Notes: a model not told the origin generated them from the sequence alone. Shown: positions 24,191-34,056, counted from the first letter of the stretch. The stretch: DNA of 64,000 nucleotides from Herbaspirillum sp. WKF16 (GCF_028993615.1 NZ_CP118632.1:682001-746000), one strand, 5' to 3'. Translations and numbers: made by a program.

Positions 24191-24507
24191 TTGTGCATTT
24201 TTCTATACAATGCACACGCGGCGATGCGCCGGCGCCGGGATCCCCGGGGCGGCGCGGCATCAGACCATGCAGACCATGATGCGCCGTGGCAACGCCGAAA
24301 GACCCGCGCCCCAAGGGGCCGGATAGCAGCGTCGCGCAGGGGCCGCATTTGCGGGCGCGCGACACCGGCAGCAACACCGCGATCGTCCACAAGATCGCGG
24401 AGGCCGCAAGCCGCATGTCTTTCGCTCATCCAACCTCATGCACATGTTGTGCGACGCGCCCGGCGCGTGGCGCGAGCGTGTGCCTGAACAACCAGATCTT
24501 GCCGACC
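24191..24507. other. Intergenic region before carbonic anhydrase
   Basis: With the terminator before it, this completes a 357-bp non-coding gap. It holds one clear element, a perfect inverted repeat CCGCGATC-GTCCACAA-GATCGCGG (24377-24400), about 110 bp before the carbonic anhydrase start. The frame of that gene is open through the region, and an ATG at 24415 would add 31 residues rich in Cys; I judge it non-coding because the known N-terminus fits 24508. Confidence 0.4.
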
Positions 24508-25185
24508 ATGACAACACCAAGCCCACAAGACATGATCCAGGAACAGCTGCTCAAGGGTAACCGCCGCTGGGCCTCCGAAATCACCGCACGCGATCCGGAC
24601 TTCTTCACCAAGCTCGGCGCCCAGCGCTCTCCCGAATACATGTGGATCGGCTGCTCCGACAACCGCGTCCCCGCCAACGACCTGCTGGGCCTGCTGCCGG
24701 GCGAGCTGTTCGTCCACCGCAACATCGCCAACGTGGTGGTGCATACCGACCTGAACTGCCTGTCGGTGCTGCAGTTCGCCGTCGACGTGCTGAAGGTCAA
24801 GCACGTCATCATCTGCGGCCACTACGGCTGCGCGGGTGTGGCCGCGGCGCTGACCAAGCGTCGCGTCGGCCTGGCCGACAACTGGCTGCAGCACGTGCAG
24901 GACGTGCACGAGAAGCACGCTCACTGCTTCCATGACGGCATGACCCACACCGAGCAGCACGACCGCCTGTGCGAACTGAACGTGCTGGAGCAGATGGCCA
25001 ACATCTGCCGCACCACCATCGTCACCGACGCCTGGGAGCGCGGCCAGGAGCTGTCCTTCTATGGCCTGGTCTACGGCGTGCACGACGGCCTGCTGCGCAA
25101 CCTGACCAAGTCCATCGGCAACGCCGAGGAATGCCAGACGCACCTGGCCGAAGCGCTGGTGCGCTACGACGACGTGCGCGGCTGA
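24508..25185 (+). CDS. can: Beta-class carbonic anhydrase
   Basis: Zinc enzyme interconverting carbon dioxide and bicarbonate, 225 aa. The zinc and catalytic residues of the beta class are seen as CSDNRVPAN (Cys and Asp-Arg dyad) and HVIICGHYGCAGV (His and Cys). The C-terminal half includes ELSFYGLVYGVHDGLL, typical of Can/CynT proteins. I start it at MTTPSPQDMIQEQLLKGNRR. It is a single-gene unit between two terminators. Confidence 0.94.
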   Translation: MTTPSPQDMIQEQLLKGNRRWASEITARDPDFFTKLGAQRSPEYMWIGCSDNRVPANDLLGLLPGELFVHRNIANVVVHTDLNCLSVLQFAVDVLKVKHVIICGHYGCAGVAAALTKRRVGLADNWLQHVQDVHEKHAHCFHDGMTHTEQHDRLCELNVLEQMANICRTTIVTDAWERGQELSFYGLVYGVHDGLLRNLTKSIGNAEECQTHLAEALVRYDDVRG

Positions 25186-25205
25186 TTGCGGCCGGCGCGG
25201 CCAAG

Positions 25206-25236
25206 AAAAAAGCCCGGCGCATGCCGGGCTTTTTTT
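25206..25236. terminator. Bidirectional terminator between can and panB
   Basis: A-run, GCCCGGC (25212-25218), loop GCAT, GCCGGGC (25223-25229), then seven Ts. The symmetrical A and T runs allow it to serve both can (plus) and panB (minus), which converge here. Confidence 0.9.
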
Positions 25237-25269
25237 ATCCGCGCATCGTCCATGCGATGCGCGGCGCCT

Positions 25270-26097
25270 TCAGAAGCAATGTTCCTGCGCCGGGAAGCTG
25301 CCGTCCTTGACCGCCGCCACATAGGCCTTGACCGCCCCCTCGATGCCGGTGGCGCCGTCCATGAAGTTGCGCACGAAGCGGCTCTTGTGGCCGGGGAACA
25401 CGCCCAGCATGTCGTGCATCACCAGCACCTGGCCCGAGCAGTCGGGACCGGCGCCGATGCCGATGGTGGGAATGGCGATGCGGTCGCTGACCTCTTTGCC
25501 CAAGGCGGCCGGCACCGCCTCGATCACCACCAGCGATGCGCCGGCCTGCTGCACCGCCAGCGCATCGGCGTGCAGCTGGGTGGCGCCGTCGCTGGTCTTG
25601 CCTTGCACCTTGAAGCCGCCCAGCTGGTGCACCGATTGCGGCGTCAGGCCGATGTGGGCGCATACCGGGATGCCGCGCTCGGTCAGGAACCTGATCGTGT
25701 CGGCCAGCCACACGCCGCCTTCCAGCTTGACCATCTGCGCGCCGGCCTGCATCAGGATGGCGGCGTTCCTGAACGCCTCCTCGCGCGTCGGGTAGGTGCC
25801 GAAGGGCAGGTCGGCGATCACCAGCATGGTGCCGGCGCCGCGCGCCACGCTGGCGGTGTGGTAGGCGATGTCGGCGATGGACACCGGCAGCGTCGAATTG
25901 TGGCCCTGGCACACCATGCCCAGCGAATCGCCGATGAGCACCGTCTCCACGCCGGCGCGTTCCATCAGCGTGGCGAAGCTGGCGTCGTAGCAGGTCAGCA
26001 TGGTGATCTTGTCGCCCTTGGCGCGCATCGCCTGCAGCGTGTGCGTGGTCACCGGCTTGCTGCGGGCCGCGCCCGGTTCCTGAAGATAGCCTGCCAT
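25270..26097 (-). CDS. panB: 3-methyl-2-oxobutanoate hydroxymethyltransferase
   Basis: Makes ketopantoate, the first committed step of pantothenate/CoA synthesis, 275 aa. Motifs include [40 protein letters not shown], the metal-binding Asp/Glu residues in MVKLEGG, and [20 protein letters not shown]. The ATG at 26095-26097 (MAGYLQEPG) has a GGGAGGT ribosome-binding site; the longer open frame to 26181 overlaps the kinase gene. It follows the kinase with a 7-bp gap, so the two are one unit. Confidence 0.96.
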   Translation of the reverse strand: MAGYLQEPGAARSKPVTTHTLQAMRAKGDKITMLTCYDASFATLMERAGVETVLIGDSLGMVCQGHNSTLPVSIADIAYHTASVARGAGTMLVIADLPFGTYPTREEAFRNAAILMQAGAQMVKLEGGVWLADTIRFLTERGIPVCAHIGLTPQSVHQLGGFKVQGKTSDGATQLHADALAVQQAGASLVVIEAVPAALGKEVSDRIAIPTIGIGAGPDCSGQVLVMHDMLGVFPGHKSRFVRNFMDGATGIEGAVKAYVAAVKDGSFPAQEHCF

Positions 26098-26104
26098 TGA
26101 AAGT

Positions 26105-26746
26105 TCAACCTCCCTGATTGAGAAAGGCGCGCATGCCGCGCATCGTTTCGATGTGCTGCAGCAGCACCTGGAGATCGGCATCGCTGTGCGCCGGATCCAG
26201 GTGTTCGGTGTTGACGGTCAAGACCGGCGCCTCGTCGTAGTGATAGAAAAAATCGCTGTAGCGCTCGGACAAACGCTGCAGGTAGTCGGCGGAAATCGCT
26301 TCCTCCATGCCGATGCCGCGCTGCGCGATGCGTTCCAGCAAGGTCTCCGGCGGCGCCTGCAGATAGATCACCAGGTCCGGCAAGCGCACTTGCGGACGCA
26401 GCCGCGCATGCAGTTCCTGGTACAGCTGGAGTTCGTCGCCGGCCAGGGTCAGCTGAGAGAACAGAACGTTCTTCTCCAGCATGAAGTCGGCGACAAAGCG
26501 CTCGGCGAGCAGCGCGGGATCCAGCGGCGCCTGCAATTGCGCCATGCGCTGCAGCAGGAAAAACGTCTGGGTCTGAAATGCGTGCCGGGGCGCGTCGCGA
26601 TAAAACGCTTCCAGGAAAGGATTGGCAGTCGGCTGCTCGAAGATCGCCTGCGCGCCGAACAGCGTCGCCAGGCGGGCGGCCAGCGAGGTCTTGCCGACCC
26701 CGATGGGGCCTTCGATTGCGATGTAGCGGTAGCTTTCCAGTTCCAT
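26105..26746 (-). CDS. Deoxynucleoside kinase family protein
   Basis: Deoxyadenosine/deoxyguanosine kinase family, salvaging deoxynucleosides, 213 aa. It has a P-loop [19 protein letters not shown], the DRx-like/ERF segment [15 protein letters not shown] and [19 protein letters not shown] with the lid arginines QRGIGMEE. The ATG at 26744-26746 ([13 protein letters not shown]) is preceded by GGAAGG; a further upstream ATG (15 more residues) is less likely. In many betaproteobacteria folK, this kinase and panB are adjacent; here folK is about 11 kb away. Confidence 0.85.
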   Translation of the reverse strand: MELESYRYIAIEGPIGVGKTSLAARLATLFGAQAIFEQPTANPFLEAFYRDAPRHAFQTQTFFLLQRMAQLQAPLDPALLAERFVADFMLEKNVLFSQLTLAGDELQLYQELHARLRPQVRLPDLVIYLQAPPETLLERIAQRGIGMEEAISADYLQRLSERYSDFFYHYDEAPVLTVNTEHLDPAHSDADLQVLLQHIETMRGMRAFLNQGG

Positions 26747-26813
26747 GGGTCCTTCCGGATGCGCCGGGTGCGGCATTGTAGTTGATTTCATCGCGGCGCC
26801 CCGGCCGCGACGT

Positions 26814-27167
26814 TCAGGTGCGGAAGATGAAGAACACCGCGCCCAGCAGGCACAGGCCTGCCCACAGGTAGTCGAGCTTGAACGGCTGGTCCATGTAGAT
26901 CATGGCGAAGGGCACGAACACGGTGAGCGTGATCGCCTCCTGCATGATCTTCAGCTGGGCCAGGCTGAACTGGGTATAGCCGATGCGGTTGGCCGGCACC
27001 TGCAGCAGGTATTCGAACAGGGCGATGGCCCAGCTGATGATGGCGGCGATCCACCATGGCTTGGCCGCCAGGCTGCGCAGGTGGCCGTACCAGGCGAAGG
27101 TCATGAACAGGTTGGACAGGGTCAGCAGGCCGGCGGTCTGCGCCCAGACGGGAATGGAGTTGAACAT
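26814..27167 (-). CDS. DUF486 / DMT-like membrane protein
   Basis: Small inner-membrane protein of 117 aa with four predicted transmembrane helices (AQTAGLLTLSNLFMTFAWY, IAAIISWAIALFEYLL, KIMQEAITLTVFVPFAMIY and YLWAGLCLLGAVFFIF). Length and pattern, including WYGHL and EYLLQVPANRIGY, match DUF486, a family related to small drug/metabolite transporters whose substrate is unknown. The ATG at 27165-27167 (MFNSIPVWAQ) is preferred over a 41-residue upstream extension. Its upstream region is the 369-bp gap shared with the chemosensory operon. Confidence 0.85.
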   Translation of the reverse strand: MFNSIPVWAQTAGLLTLSNLFMTFAWYGHLRSLAAKPWWIAAIISWAIALFEYLLQVPANRIGYTQFSLAQLKIMQEAITLTVFVPFAMIYMDQPFKLDYLWAGLCLLGAVFFIFRT

Positions 27168-27408
27168 GTGGCTGTCTTCTTCTAATTGGTGTTTTGATAA
27201 TGTTGAGGCGGCGTCGGCGCATGTGACGGATAACTCAGCAGGAATTCGGCCTTTATTCGTCATAAGGCCGCTGCCGGGGAGCCTGCACAATAAACTTGCC
27301 CCTTCTTCCGTGCTGCGGCCGTGCGGCGCCGCATGCGCAGCATGATAGACCGGAAGCCGGGTCGATTAGTGCCTTTGGCCGCGCATGCCCGCAGCAGGCT
27401 GAGGAAGG

Positions 27409-27438
27409 GCAATATTTGGTAAATTCCCGGAATATTGC
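27409..27438. promoter_or_regulatory. AT-rich dyad beside the chemosensory operon promoter
   Basis: GCAATATT (27409-27416) and AATATTGC (27431-27438) form a perfect 8-bp inverted repeat with a 14-bp spacer, directly abutting the candidate sigma-28 -35 element. Its AT richness stands out in this genome. It looks like an operator for an unidentified dimeric regulator; it does not fit the FlhDC consensus well. Confidence 0.5.
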
Positions 27439-27466
27439 TAAAAAAACAGTTCAGGCTTGCCGATAA
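27439..27466 (+). promoter_or_regulatory. Sigma-28 (FliA) type promoter of the chemosensory operon
   Basis: TAAAAAAA (27439-27446), 12 bp, GCCGATAA (27459-27466). The -10 octamer is identical to the flagellar sigma-28 consensus GCCGATAA and the -35 keeps TAAA; the spacer is one base longer than the usual 11. A transcript would begin near 27474, about 60 nt before the first gene, so the operon is probably a late flagellar-class unit. The rest of the 27168-27536 gap shows nothing else. Confidence 0.7.
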
Positions 27467-27536
27467 CGATGGATGGACGCCGGGGGGACTCCGGTATCTG
27501 CTGGTAAAAACAACAACATTTTCTGGATGGGTGGCT

Positions 27537-28586
27537 GTGAAATCGCTACGCAATATCTTGCCGGTGCTGTGCCTGGTGAACCTGCTGCTGTTCATGCTGC
27601 TGTCGCAGCACTGGTGGCTGGGCGGCCTGGTGGGCCTGCTGATCGGAGGCTCTTTCTACCTGACCTGCCTGCCGGCGCCCGATCCGGTCGCCGGCTTGCC
27701 CGCGCCGACGCAGGCCGGCGAGGTTGCGGCCGACGGCGCGCTGGCCGGCCTGTTGCAGCGCCTGCTGCCGGTCTGGCAGGGACATGTGCAACTGGCGCGC
27801 GGACAGACCAAGTCCGCCATCGACAACCTGACCGCGCGGTTCGTCGGCATCCACGAGCGGCTGGGCGGCGCGCTCGACCTGTCGCAAAGCGGCAAGAATG
27901 CCGACGTGCTGCAGGCGATCCAAGCTGCGGCCACGCAGCTCGATGGCATCGCCTCGGCGCTGGAGAGCGTGCTGGCCTCGCGCCAGGCGCTGCTGGCCCG
28001 GCTCGACACGCTGGCTGCGGCCAATGACGAGATCCGCCGGCTGGCGCAGGAGAACGAACAGCTGGCCGGCCGTACCGGCGTCACCGACCTCCTCAGCGAC
28101 GAGCAGAGCTGGCAGGAGCTGGCCGGACGCTCGGCCGAGAACAGCCGCCAGATCGCCACGCGCGCCAAGAACGTGCGGCACCAGATCATCGCCGCCATCG
28201 GCAGCGCGGGCGAAGCCTCGGTGGCCGCCGGCGGCATCATCGAGAACCCGCGCGAAGTGATCGACCGCGTCGTGGCCGACTTCCGCGAATCGGCGCTGAA
28301 GCTCTCGGCCTCCGTCGAGCAGCTTGAGGGCGAGAACCGGGAAGTCGACCGCGAGGTGTGCGACATCCTGGTCAACCTGCAATTCCAGGACCGCATCAGC
28401 CAGATCCTCGACCACGTGCAGCGCGACATCGGCCGCCTGCAGCAGGCCGCCGTCGCGCCCGCGCTGCCATCGCCCGAGCAATGGCTGGCCGACCTGGAAA
28501 AGACCTACACCACTCCGGAGCAGCGCCAGATGCACGCCGGCCAGCAGACCAACAACGCACAGCAGTCGCAAGTGGACTTCTTTTGA
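27537..28586 (+). CDS. Membrane-anchored chemotaxis protein with CheZ-like motif
   Basis: First gene of the chemosensory operon, 349 aa from GTG at 27537 (GTG at 27531 and TTG at 27435 are other in-frame starts; the latter lies upstream of the predicted transcription start). Two hydrophobic segments (ILPVLCLVNLLLFMLL and LGGLVGLLIGGSFYLTCL) anchor a cytoplasmic helical domain. It lacks the MCP hairpin tip. Near the C-terminus, LQFQDRISQIL (Asp285, Gln289) keeps the F-Q-D-x3-Q spacing of the CheZ catalytic helix, and the protein ends SQVDFF, which resembles a CheY-binding tail. A receptor-like adaptor is the alternative; phosphatase function is inference. Confidence 0.7.
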   Translation: MKSLRNILPVLCLVNLLLFMLLSQHWWLGGLVGLLIGGSFYLTCLPAPDPVAGLPAPTQAGEVAADGALAGLLQRLLPVWQGHVQLARGQTKSAIDNLTARFVGIHERLGGALDLSQSGKNADVLQAIQAAATQLDGIASALESVLASRQALLARLDTLAAANDEIRRLAQENEQLAGRTGVTDLLSDEQSWQELAGRSAENSRQIATRAKNVRHQIIAAIGSAGEASVAAGGIIENPREVIDRVVADFRESALKLSASVEQLEGENREVDREVCDILVNLQFQDRISQILDHVQRDIGRLQQAAVAPALPSPEQWLADLEKTYTTPEQRQMHAGQQTNNAQQSQVDFF

Positions 28587-28596
28587 CGGAGCCTTC

Positions 28597-28965
28597 ATGG
28601 AAAAATGCATATTGATCGTCGACGATTCATTCAGCCTGCGGCAGACCATTTCGATCGCCCTGAAGGGCGCCGGCTACCAGGTCGTCGAGGCGGCCGATGG
28701 CAAGGAGGCGTTGAAGGCGCTGGACGGCCGCAAGTTCAACCTGGTCATCTCCGACCTCAACATGCCCAACCTCGATGGCCTGTCCTTCGTGCGCGAGATG
28801 AAGCAGATGCCGGCCTACAAGTTCACGCCGGTGATCATGCTGACCACCGAGAGCAGCGAGGCGCGCAAGCAGGAGGGCAAGGCGATCGGCATCCGCGCCT
28901 GGGTCAACAAGCCGTTCCAGCCGCCGGTGCTGCTCGACGCGGTGGCCAAGCTGGTGCAGCCCTGA
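28597..28965 (+). CDS. cheY: CheY-like single-domain response regulator
   Basis: Stand-alone receiver domain, 122 aa. It keeps the acidic pocket Asp9-Asp10 (LIVDDSFSLRQ), phospho-acceptor Asp53 (LVISDLNMP), the conserved Thr in IMLTTESSE, and Lys in WVNKPFQPP. It starts 10 bp after the CheZ-like gene and is the likely soluble phosphorylation target of the CheA encoded two genes downstream. Whether it contacts the flagellar switch or another output is not evident. Confidence 0.85.
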   Translation: MEKCILIVDDSFSLRQTISIALKGAGYQVVEAADGKEALKALDGRKFNLVISDLNMPNLDGLSFVREMKQMPAYKFTPVIMLTTESSEARKQEGKAIGIRAWVNKPFQPPVLLDAVAKLVQP

Positions 28966-29007
28966 CGGCCACGTAAAACGAATACGGAAAGAACCAAGAG
29001 TTTCACC

Positions 29008-29331
29008 ATGCCGCTCAAGCACACCGTCCACAACGGCAAGCTGCTGCTGACCATCGGCGGCGGGCTGACCATCTTCCAGGCTGCCGAGCGCAAGCCTGAG
29101 CTGCTGCACGCGCTGTCGTCGGCCGCCGAGGACATTGCGCTGGACCTGTCGGGCGTGGACGAGATCGACACCGCCGGCGTCCAGCTGCTGTTGCTGCTGC
29201 AGCGCGAGGCGCGTCGCGGCGGCCGCGGCATCGACGTCGCGGCGTACAGCCCGGCGGTGCTGACCGTGTTCGACCTGCTGCAGCTGCACGGCCTGTTCGG
29301 CGCCGGCCCCGGGCAAGAGGGGGCCGCATGA
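29008..29331 (+). CDS. STAS-domain protein
   Basis: Small (107 aa) STAS domain of the anti-anti-sigma factor type. The signature loop is LDLSGVDEIDTAGVQLLLLL, in which Ser or Thr of DTAG could be the phosphorylated residue by analogy with SpoIIAA. It overlaps cheA by four bases (ATGA), so the two are translationally coupled. STAS proteins in chemosensory operons occur but their role is poorly known; there is no anti-sigma kinase gene in the window. Confidence 0.82.
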   Translation: MPLKHTVHNGKLLLTIGGGLTIFQAAERKPELLHALSSAAEDIALDLSGVDEIDTAGVQLLLLLQREARRGGRGIDVAAYSPAVLTVFDLLQLHGLFGAGPGQEGAA

Positions 29332-31571
29332 GGAAGGACTCCGCGCGCGACGCCGTGGTGCAGGAGGCCCGCGAACTGCTGGTGGCCATGGAAGCCGCGC
29401 TGCTGCAGATCGAAATGGACGGCCCGGGCAAGGACACCATCAACGCCATCTTCCGCGCCGCCCACACCATCAAGGGTTCGGCCGGCCTGTTCGCCTTCGA
29501 CAGCATCGTGCAGTTCACGCACCAGCTGGAGCACGTGCTGGACAAGGTGCGCAACGAGGAACTGCCGCTGGACGATCACATGATGTCGCTGCTGCTCCAG
29601 TGCGGCGACTACATCGGCGAACTGGTCGACGCCATCGAGCGCCGCGAGGAGGGCCAGGAACCCGACCTGAACCGGCGCCAGGCGCTGGAAGCCGAACTGC
29701 GCGCGATGGCGCGCAAGGCCGAGGAGCGCGTGGCCGCAGCGCAGGACGCCGCAGCGGCGCCGGGCGCGGAACCTGCGGCCGGCGCCGGGCAGGCGCGCGA
29801 CGCCGATCTGGCGCGGGCATTGCTGGCCCTGGTCGACGGCGATGCGCCGGCCTCCAACCCGTATTGGCACCTGTCGCTGCAATTCAACGAGGACGTGCTG
29901 CGCGACGGCCTCGACCCGTTGTCCTTCCTGCATTACCTGCGCACCCTGGGGCGCATCGTCGCCATCACGCCGGTGCTGGAATACATGCCGGACGCCGCGC
30001 AGATGGATCCCGAGAGCTGCTACCTGGGCTTTGAAATCTGCCTGGTCTCGGATTCCACGCTGGAGACGCTGCACAACGTGTTCGAGTTCGTGCGCGACGA
30101 CAGCCGCATCGACATCCTGCCGCCGCACAGCCCCATGGCCCATTACGCCGCCTTGCTGGCGCGCCTGGGCGAGCAGGGCGCCGCCGCGCTGGGTTGCATG
30201 TGGCGCAGCCACGGCGCGCTGAGCGACGAGGAGTGGGGCCGGCTGGGCGGCGCCGGCGTCGATGCGCACGCGGCCGAGCGCGGCCCGGAACACGAATTGC
30301 CGCACCTGCGCGCGGCCCCTGCCGCCGCGCTGGCGCTGGACGGCGTGCGTCCGCGCGCGCTGGAAGATCGTCGCGCGCAGGAACAGAAATTCATCAAGAT
30401 CGAAGTCTCCAAGCTCGATCAGCTGATCGATCTGGTGGGCGAGCTGGTGATCGCCGGCGCCAGCGCGCGACTGGTCGCGCGACGCCGCAAGGACGCCCAG
30501 TTCGAGGAAGCCACCCAGGCCATCGACGCGCTGATGGAGCAGATCCGCGACGCCGCGCTGACCTTGCGCATGGTCCAGGTCAGCGAAGTGTTCCAGCGCT
30601 TCCCGCGCATCGTGCGCGATATCGCACGCGACCTCGACAAGGACATCGAGCTGGTGCTGACCGGCTCCGAGACCGAGCTCGACAAGTCGATGATCGAACG
30701 CATCGCCGATCCGCTGATGCACATCGTGCGCAACGCCATCGACCATGGCATCGAACCCGCGGCCGAGCGCATCGCCGCCGGCAAGCCGCCCAAGGCGACG
30801 CTGCAGCTCAATGCCACCCATGAATCGGGCAGCGTGGTGATCGAGGTGATGGACGACGGCCGCGGCATGGATCGCGACCGCATCCTGGCCACCGCCATCC
30901 AGCGCGGCCTGACCACCGCGGACGCCGACCTCGCCGACGCCGACATCTATCGCTTCGTGTTCGAGCCGGGTTTCTCCACCGCCCGCCAGGTGACCGCGCT
31001 GTCCGGCCGCGGCGTCGGCATGGACGTGGTCAAGCGCAACATCGACGCGCTGCACGGCGAGGTCGCCATCGATACCGAGCGCGGGCGCGGCACCGTGGTG
31101 CGCGTGCGCCTGCCGCTGACGCTGGCGATCATCTCCGGCTTCCAGGTGATGGTCGGCAACGCGGTGTTCGTGATTCCGCTGGATATGGTGGTGGAATGCA
31201 TCGACATGCCGCCGCAGCGCCCCGAGCACAATATCGTCTCGGTACGGGACGAGCCGCTGCCCTTCGTGCACCTGCGCGAACTGTTCGACCTGCCGGCGCG
31301 CGAGCGCGGGCGCAACAGCCTGGTGATCGTGCAGTACGGCCAGTTGCGCGCGGGCTTGCTGGTGGACGGCCTGCTGGGCGAATGCCAGGCCGTGATCAAG
31401 CCGCTGGGCCGCCTGTTCGGCAAGGTCAAGGGCTTGTCCGGATCGACCATCCTGGGCGACGGCCGGGTGGCGCTGATCATCGATATCCCGCATCTGGTGC
31501 AGTACACGCAGCAGCAGGAACACAGCAATCCGCTGACCCAGGCCGAACGCGGCGTGGCGTCGGAACAGTAA
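29328..31571 (+). CDS. cheA: Chemotaxis histidine kinase CheA
   Basis: Central kinase of the system, 747 aa. It has an HPt domain with phospho-acceptor His46 ([12 protein letters not shown]), a linker, then about residues 175-290 a domain starting [19 protein letters not shown] like the P2-type region of other CheA proteins. The dimerisation segment begins [20 protein letters not shown]; the ATPase domain has the N box [12 protein letters not shown]1 DDGRGMD and G2 [14 protein letters not shown] CheW-like SH3 domain ([19 protein letters not shown]) ends the protein. The full set of motifs suggests an active kinase. Confidence 0.95.
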   Translation: MRKDSARDAVVQEARELLVAMEAALLQIEMDGPGKDTINAIFRAAHTIKGSAGLFAFDSIVQFTHQLEHVLDKVRNEELPLDDHMMSLLLQCGDYIGELVDAIERREEGQEPDLNRRQALEAELRAMARKAEERVAAAQDAAAAPGAEPAAGAGQARDADLARALLALVDGDAPASNPYWHLSLQFNEDVLRDGLDPLSFLHYLRTLGRIVAITPVLEYMPDAAQMDPESCYLGFEICLVSDSTLETLHNVFEFVRDDSRIDILPPHSPMAHYAALLARLGEQGAAALGCMWRSHGALSDEEWGRLGGAGVDAHAAERGPEHELPHLRAAPAAALALDGVRPRALEDRRAQEQKFIKIEVSKLDQLIDLVGELVIAGASARLVARRRKDAQFEEATQAIDALMEQIRDAALTLRMVQVSEVFQRFPRIVRDIARDLDKDIELVLTGSETELDKSMIERIADPLMHIVRNAIDHGIEPAAERIAAGKPPKATLQLNATHESGSVVIEVMDDGRGMDRDRILATAIQRGLTTADADLADADIYRFVFEPGFSTARQVTALSGRGVGMDVVKRNIDALHGEVAIDTERGRGTVVRVRLPLTLAIISGFQVMVGNAVFVIPLDMVVECIDMPPQRPEHNIVSVRDEPLPFVHLRELFDLPARERGRNSLVIVQYGQLRAGLLVDGLLGECQAVIKPLGRLFGKVKGLSGSTILGDGRVALIIDIPHLVQYTQQQEHSNPLTQAERGVASEQ

Positions 31572-31594
31572 ATGCCGGCACAGAGGACGACACT

Positions 31595-33382
31595 ATGCAA
31601 AATACGATGACCCACAGGATGAGCATCAAGCAGCTCTTCATCTGGCTGGCGCTGGTGCTGTCCATCCTGGTGGCGGTGGTGGTCAGCCTGACCGGCGCGT
31701 TGAAGGAGGCCAACCTGGCGCTGGAGCGCGCGCACGAGTCGCGCTACTACTCATCGGCGCTGGCCAACGAACTGCGCCGCACCACCGAGGACATGACCAA
31801 GTTCGCGCGCGCCTACGTCACCACGGGAGACCCCAACGACGAAGACCGCTACTACATGATCATGGACATCCGCAACGGCAAGCGCGCGCGTCCGAAGAAC
31901 TATGAACGCTTCAACTGGGACCTGGTCAGCGCGCGCAAGCTGCCGGCCGACACCGGCGCCAAGCCGGTGCCGCTGACCGACCTGATGAAGCAGTCCGGCT
32001 TCACCGAGCAGGAGCTGGGCAAAATGCAGGAGGCCATCGGCGTGGCCGACCAGCTCTCCAGGATCGACATCACCGCCTTCCACGCCGTCAAGGGCGAGTT
32101 CGACGACGGCGAGGGCAAGTTCACCGTAGTCGGCGCGCCCAACCAGGCGATGGCCCAGGAGCTGGTGTTCGACCAGACCTATCGCGCCCTGTTCGGCCGT
32201 GTGATGAGCCCGATCAACGACTTCCTGCGGCTGGTCGACGAGCGCACCCAGGCCAAGGTGGAGCGTGCGCAGCGCGACTACGTCGACCTCGAGCAGAAGA
32301 TCTTCTGGCTGCTGGGCGCCTCGGTGCTGTTGCTGTTCGGCTGCCTGTGGTTCGCCTACTGCACGATCCGTTCCCAGATCGGCGGCGAGCCGCGCGACGC
32401 CATGACGGTGCTGCGGCGGGTGGCCGAAGGCGACCTCACGGTGGCGGTGCCGCTGCGCAAGAAGGACAAGGTCAGCGTGCTCTACAGCACCCAGCAGATG
32501 ATCAACAAGTGGACCGACGTGATCGGCGATGTCGGCGGCACCGCCAGCTCGCTGGCCTCGGCCTCGGAGCAGATTTCCTCCTCTTCGCAGGCGCTGTCGC
32601 ACAACGCTTCGCAGCAGGCCTCCAACGTCGAGGAAACCAGCGCCTCGGTGGAGCAGATCACCGCCACCATCGCCCAGAACGCCGAGAACGCGCGCACCAC
32701 CGACGGCATCGCCAGCCTCTCGGCCAGCGCGGCCACGGAGGGCGGCGATGCGGTGCGCGAGACGGTGGCGGCGATGAAGCAGATTGCCAGCAAGATCGGC
32801 ATCATCGACGACATCGCCTACCAGACCAACCTGCTGGCGCTGAACGCGGCCATCGAGGCGGCGCGAGCCGGCGAGCACGGCAAGGGCTTCGCGGTGGTGG
32901 CGGCCGAGGTGCGCAAGCTGGCCGAGCGCTCGCAGACCGCGGCCCAGGAAATCATCGCCGTGGCCGAGCAGAGCGTGGGCCTGGCCGAGAAGGCCGGCGG
33001 CCTGCTCAACCAGATGGTGCCGTCGATCCGCAAGACCGCCGACCTGGTGCAGGAGATCGCGGCGGCCTCCCACGAACAGTCGGCCGGCCTGGAGCAGATC
33101 AACAACGCCGTGCACCAGATGGCGCAGACTACGCAGATGACGGCGTCGGCGTCCGAAGAGCTGTCGTCGACCTCGGAGGAAATGAGCGCGCAGGCGATCC
33201 ACCTGCAGGACCTGATGCGTTTCTTCCGCGTGGGCGATGCGCGCAAGGTGCCCACACGCCCGGAGACGGTGGTGAACCAGAAGCCCAATATCGGCGCGGA
33301 GCCGCGCGTGCGGCGCCTGTCGATGCTGGACGGCGCCGACGGCCAGCCGCCGATCGACGAGTCGTCGTTCAAGCGCTTTTGA
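31595..33382 (+). CDS. Methyl-accepting chemotaxis protein (operon receptor)
   Basis: Transmembrane receptor, 595 aa from the ATG at 31595 ([10 protein letters not shown]). TM1 is at about residues 13-33, followed by a roughly 200-residue periplasmic sensor, TM2 at about 235-258 ([19 protein letters not shown]), a HAMP domain and a signalling domain with the hairpin tip [20 protein letters not shown]. It ends SSFKRF without the CheR-binding W-x-x-F tether. The frame is open upstream into cheA but that part is a shadow. It sits between cheA and cheW, so it is the likely cognate input. Confidence 0.93.
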   Translation: MQNTMTHRMSIKQLFIWLALVLSILVAVVVSLTGALKEANLALERAHESRYYSSALANELRRTTEDMTKFARAYVTTGDPNDEDRYYMIMDIRNGKRARPKNYERFNWDLVSARKLPADTGAKPVPLTDLMKQSGFTEQELGKMQEAIGVADQLSRIDITAFHAVKGEFDDGEGKFTVVGAPNQAMAQELVFDQTYRALFGRVMSPINDFLRLVDERTQAKVERAQRDYVDLEQKIFWLLGASVLLLFGCLWFAYCTIRSQIGGEPRDAMTVLRRVAEGDLTVAVPLRKKDKVSVLYSTQQMINKWTDVIGDVGGTASSLASASEQISSSSQALSHNASQQASNVEETSASVEQITATIAQNAENARTTDGIASLSASAATEGGDAVRETVAAMKQIASKIGIIDDIAYQTNLLALNAAIEAARAGEHGKGFAVVAAEVRKLAERSQTAAQEIIAVAEQSVGLAEKAGGLLNQMVPSIRKTADLVQEIAAASHEQSAGLEQINNAVHQMAQTTQMTASASEELSSTSEEMSAQAIHLQDLMRFFRVGDARKVPTRPETVVNQKPNIGAEPRVRRLSMLDGADGQPPIDESSFKRF

Positions 33383-33388
33383 CATGCG

Positions 33389-33406
33389 GCCGGCCCGGAG
33401 GCCGGC
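33389..33406 (+). other. Stem-loop between MCP and cheW
   Basis: GCCGGCC-CGGA-GGCCGGC forms a perfect 7-bp stem just after the MCP stop, flanked by ATGC and AT that extend the pairing. It lacks a T-run, so it is more likely an mRNA-stability or partial attenuation element within the operon than a terminator. Confidence 0.4.
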
Positions 33407-33449
33407 ATGAGCAAGATGGACGAAACAGGTTTAGCAAGGGGAGAAGGCA

Positions 33450-34052
33450 ATGCCTAGCGTGTCGTTGAACGGCGATTCCTTCAAGAAGCGTCAGCAGGAA
33501 GAAGCGGTCGAGAGCCGCCAGTTCCTGACCTTCCTGGTCGGCGCCGAGAGTTTTGCGATGCCCATCGGCAGTATCCGCGAGATCATCGAATTCGGCGGCC
33601 TGACCGAGGTGCCGCTGATGCCCAGTTTCCTGCGCGGGGTCATCAACCTGCGCGGCGCGGTGGTGCCGGTGATCGACCTGGCGGTGCGCTTCGGGCGCGC
33701 CCCCACGGTGGTGGCCAAGCGCACCTGCGTCATCATCCTCGAGCTGTTGCAGGACGAGCAGCAGTTGCTGCTGGGCGTGATGGTGGACGCCGTCAGCGCG
33801 GTGCTCAGCGTGGAGGCCGGCAGCATCGAGCCGCGCCCCTCTTTCGGCGCCGGCATCCGCGCCGATTTCATCGAGGGCATGATCAACATCAACGGGCGTT
33901 TCGTGGTGGTGCTGGACGTGCCGCGCGCGCTGTCGGTGGATGAGCTGGCGAGCCTGCTGGGCATGAGCTCGGACGGCGTGCTGGGCGGCGACGAGCGGGC
34001 CGGCGCGGAAGAGCGGATGCTGCGCGCGCATGCCGAAGGGCGGGAGGAATAG
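33450..34052 (+). CDS. cheW: Coupling protein CheW
   Basis: Links receptors to CheA in the signalling array, 200 aa. A 22-residue polar N-terminal extension precedes the CheW domain (FLTFLVGAESFAMPIGSIRE, FLRGVINLRGAVVPVIDLAV, DFIEGMININGRFVVVLDV). A Glu/Ala-rich tail follows. It lies 67 bp after the MCP gene; its stop falls just before the cheR start, after the cheR ribosome-binding site. Confidence 0.94.
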   Translation: MPSVSLNGDSFKKRQQEEAVESRQFLTFLVGAESFAMPIGSIREIIEFGGLTEVPLMPSFLRGVINLRGAVVPVIDLAVRFGRAPTVVAKRTCVIILELLQDEQQLLLGVMVDAVSAVLSVEAGSIEPRPSFGAGIRADFIEGMININGRFVVVLDVPRALSVDELASLLGMSSDGVLGGDERAGAEERMLRAHAEGREE

Positions 34053-34056
34053 CGCC

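Noticed and set aside
24158..24487. 109-aa frame between dnaJ and the carbonic anhydrase gene
   Set aside because: It runs through the dnaJ terminator, is Arg-rich low complexity and lacks a ribosome-binding site.
27435..27536. TTG start adding 34 residues to the CheZ-like protein
   Set aside because: The added stretch overlaps the predicted sigma-28 promoter and would lie before the transcription start; GTG at 27531 or 27537 has a better ribosome-binding context.
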